From Bacteroidota bacterium (GTDB lineage Bacteria; Bacteroidota; Rhodothermia; Rhodothermales; UBA10348): a DNA stretch of 6,679 nt. This document shows, piece after piece, positions 4,546 through 6,679 of this stretch. The notes beneath the pieces are model-generated. The model was not told where the DNA came from. It searched no databases and worked only from the letters and a program-made list of their open reading frames with translations. Location of the stretch: positions 1-6,679 of the forward strand of contig JAHEEH010000110.1 of assembly GCA_024640835.1 (NCBI GenBank). The letters run 5' to 3'. The translations under genes were made by a program, and so were the position numbers. Within the stretch, counting starts at the first letter, position 1. Each line of letters begins with the position of its first letter.

Positions 4546-6679
4546 ATGACCCGCTTCCGCATCGCGCTCCCGCTCGTCCTGCTCCTGCTCGGCGCGTCGC
4601 CGGCCTCGGCCCAGACCGTGACCGGGCTCTCCGGCTGGTCCGTGGTCCTGGATCCAGGGCACTACCAGACGGCCAACGTCGGCATCTACGGGTATTCAGA
4701 GGCCCACAAGAATCTCCGCGTCGGGCTCGCCCTGCGGCAGCTCCTGCAGCAGACCACCGACATCGAAGCGGTCTATATCACGCGGACCGACGACGTCCAG
4801 GAGGTGTCCCTCGGTCAGCGGGTCGATTACGCCAATTCCACGGGCGCCGATTTCTTCATGTCGATCCACTCGAACGCGGCCGGACCGACGGCGAACAACG
4901 TCCTCACGCTCTGGCCGCAGCAACGCGATTACAGCGAGGTCTCGCCGTTGGGGGGCAAGCCCATGGCGGAGGCGGTCGTCGACCGCCTGGTCGAGGGCAT
5001 GCGGATCCCCAGGTACGGCGCGGTGGGCGAGTGTACGTTCTACGGGGTGGCCGAATGCCGGGGAGCGACCACGAGCGGAAAGGGCGGCTCACGGAACTAC
5101 GTCCAGAGCTACACCAACATGGCGTCCGAGCTGAGCGAGGCCGGGTTCCACACGAATCCGACCCAGAACCAGCGCAACATGAACGCCGACTGGAAGCGGC
5201 TCGAGGCCCAGTCCATCTACTGGGCGATACTCCAGTATCACGGCCTTGCGCGCCCGCCGGTCAACATCGTGACGGGCATCGTGACCGACCTGGAGTCCGG
5301 CATTCCGATCAACGGAGCCCTGGTCGCCGCGCAGGGCGACACGTACGTCACCGATACGTGGGAACTCCTCTTCAACCAGTTTTCGAGCGATCCGGACCTC
5401 CTCCACAACGGATTCTACTACCTGGACGGCATGGACGGTGGCACCGTCACGGTGACCGCCTCGGCGGAGGGCTTCATGCCCTACGAGGACACGTTCCAGA
5501 CTGCCGATACGACGTTCACGTTCCACGACATCGGGCTCATCTCGATGACGCCGCCGACCGTCGTGGCGAGCATGCCGTCCGACGGCCAGGATCCGTTCCG
5601 GGTTACGGATTCGATCGTCATCGACTTCAGCCGCCCGATGGACCCGGGCAGCGTCGAGGCGGCCCTCGAAACGGACCCGGCGATCCAGGGCTCCGTCTCC
5701 TGGGTGAACGGCAACCGCCGCCTGGTGCTGAACCCCGACGAGCTGGCGGAACGGACAACCTACACGCTGCGGATCGTGGACACGGCCTACGGGGCGTTCC
5801 TTCATCCCTTCGACGGCGACGGGGACGGCTTCGCAGGCGGGGACTTCGAAATCTCGTTCACGACCGGCTTCCCCGATACGCAGCCCGCGTACATCACGGC
5901 CAGCTTCCCCCGACAGAGCGGACGTGACGTTTCCCTCCTCCCGGTCCTCAACCTGGTGTACAGCGAACCACTGGACAGCCTGAGCCTGGACGGCCGGGTC
6001 CGCCTCCTCAAGGGAGGATCGGTGGACGTGGACGGCACGACCGGGTACTTCCGCATCGGGGAGAAGAGCGTGCTCTCGTTCTTCCCGGCCGCGGAGCTCG
6101 ACCCGGCGACGGCCTACACGCTGGAAATCGCACCGGGCATTCGGGACCTCTTCCTCAACGAGGAGCCCAACTACAAGCGGCTCAACTTCACCACGGGGTC
6201 GGTCATCGAGACCACCGAACCGATCGACGACTTCGAGGGCGGAGCCGTAGGGTACTGGTGGCAGCCGCAGCAGAGCGGCTCGACCACGGGCATTCTGAGC
6301 ACGTCGACCGCGATGTCCCCGGACACCCGGATCGCGAACGGTCTCTTCGGCGGGACGCAGGCGATGAAGGTCGAATTCGGATGGGACACCGGGGCCAGCG
6401 ACTGGCTGATCCGGGAGTACCTGGGAGGCGGCCCGGCCTACGGTTCCGTGTTCGACCAGGGGAATGCCCTGCGCGTCTACGTGTTCGGAGACGGGAGCGG
6501 CACGCGGTTCCGGTTCACGGTGGACGACCGGTGGCCGGTCACGGCCGGCCCGAATCACGAGGTGAGCCCCTGGTTCACGATCGACTGGATCGGCTGGCAG
6601 CCCGTGACGTGGGTGCTGTACGAGGGCGAGGTCGGCACCTGGATCGGTGACGGGGTGCTGGACGGAAACCTGCATATCG
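4546..6679 (+). CDS. Exported multidomain N-acetylmuramoyl-L-alanine amidase, C-terminus cut by window edge
   Basis: An open frame of 711 codons from the ATG at 4546 runs off the right edge without a stop. A signal peptide (hydrophobic 7-16, ASA before Gln23) directs export. Residues 30-232 form a zinc-dependent Amidase_3 domain that cuts the bond between muramic acid and L-alanine in peptidoglycan. Visible ligands are His39 (VLDPGHY), Glu52 (YSEAHKNL) and His108 (SIHSNA), with catalytic Glu198 in SELSEAGFHTNP. An unusual segment with Cys163 and Cys171 precedes the catalytic Glu. Then come a carboxypeptidase-regulatory-like domain (about 239-333, VTGIVTDLESGIPINGALV), two Big_5 Ig-like domains (about 335-445 and 446-552, both ending in F-TTG), and a beta-rich region (553 onward, IDDFEGG...W) resembling carbohydrate-binding jelly rolls. 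DGDGDGF (423-429) may bind calcium. Typical amidases of this family are much shorter or carry simple wall-binding repeats. There is no ribosome binding site; translation probably follows the propeller gene 8 bases upstream. Amidase assignment is firm; the C-terminal domain type is a guess. Confidence 0.92.
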   Translation, partial: MTRFRIALPLVLLLLGASPASAQTVTGLSGWSVVLDPGHYQTANVGIYGYSEAHKNLRVGLALRQLLQQTTDIEAVYITRTDDVQEVSLGQRVDYANSTGADFFMSIHSNAAGPTANNVLTLWPQQRDYSEVSPLGGKPMAEAVVDRLVEGMRIPRYGAVGECTFYGVAECRGATTSGKGGSRNYVQSYTNMASELSEAGFHTNPTQNQRNMNADWKRLEAQSIYWAILQYHGLARPPVNIVTGIVTDLESGIPINGALVAAQGDTYVTDTWELLFNQFSSDPDLLHNGFYYLDGMDGGTVTVTASAEGFMPYEDTFQTADTTFTFHDIGLISMTPPTVVASMPSDGQDPFRVTDSIVIDFSRPMDPGSVEAALETDPAIQGSVSWVNGNRRLVLNPDELAERTTYTLRIVDTAYGAFLHPFDGDGDGFAGGDFEISFTTGFPDTQPAYITASFPRQSGRDVSLLPVLNLVYSEPLDSLSLDGRVRLLKGGSVDVDGTTGYFRIGEKSVLSFFPAAELDPATAYTLEIAPGIRDLFLNEEPNYKRLNFTTGSVIETTEPIDDFEGGAVGYWWQPQQSGSTTGILSTSTAMSPDTRIANGLFGGTQAMKVEFGWDTGASDWLIREYLGGGPAYGSVFDQGNALRVYVFGDGSGTRFRFTVDDRWPVTAGPNHEVSPWFTIDWIGWQPVTWVLYEGEVGTWIGDGVLDGNLHI

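Noticed and set aside
5089..6675. 528-codon open frame on the minus strand
   Set aside because: It is fully antisense to the amidase gene, whose frame carries recognisable domains throughout. The product is Arg/Val/Gly/His-rich with no motif.

Overview
This is a GC-rich bacterial window. Almost every third codon position is G or C, so long false open frames appear on both strands. It holds six protein genes, two of them cut by the window edges. I see no RNA genes, mobile elements or CRISPR arrays. The organism is probably a GC-rich member of the Fibrobacteres-Chlorobi-Bacteroidetes group, such as Gemmatimonadota or Rhodothermota. The clues are weak Shine-Dalgarno use before most genes, a promoter-like site of the Bacteroidota type (TTG / TAnnTTTG), and secreted proteins built from PD40 propellers, carboxypeptidase-regulatory-like and Big_5 domains. 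This placement is an inference, not a proof.

Left part (1-1311): two divergent genes flank a 237-base intergenic region. The minus-strand gene (1-462, running off the left edge) encodes an unrecognised small exported protein. The plus-strand gene (700-1311) encodes a secreted CAP/SCP-family protein that keeps the family's His/Glu/His pocket. The intergenic region holds a promoter candidate for the minus gene and two short hairpins in its leader.

Centre (1382-3444): a tight two-gene cassette of a FIST-domain sensory protein and a soluble histidine kinase. They are separated by two bases, and the kinase's ribosome binding site lies inside the end of the FIST gene. This is the clearest functional unit in the window. 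The FIST protein is likely the ligand-sensing input and the kinase the output. The layout resembles the NosP-NahK nitric oxide sensing pair of Pseudomonas, but no response regulator is encoded here and the ligand is unknown.

Right part (3584-6679): a likely two-gene envelope operon with an 8-base gap. It encodes an exported six-motif PD40 (TolB-like) beta-propeller protein and a large exported zinc N-acetylmuramoyl-L-alanine amidase. The amidase carries a carboxypeptidase-regulatory-like domain, two Ig-like Big_5 domains and a C-terminal beta-rich domain that runs off the right edge. The 139 bases before this operon contain two similar GC-rich hairpin units. Together the secreted CAP protein, propeller and amidase suggest cell-envelope functions beside a cytoplasmic signalling pair; no direct link between them is shown by the sequence.
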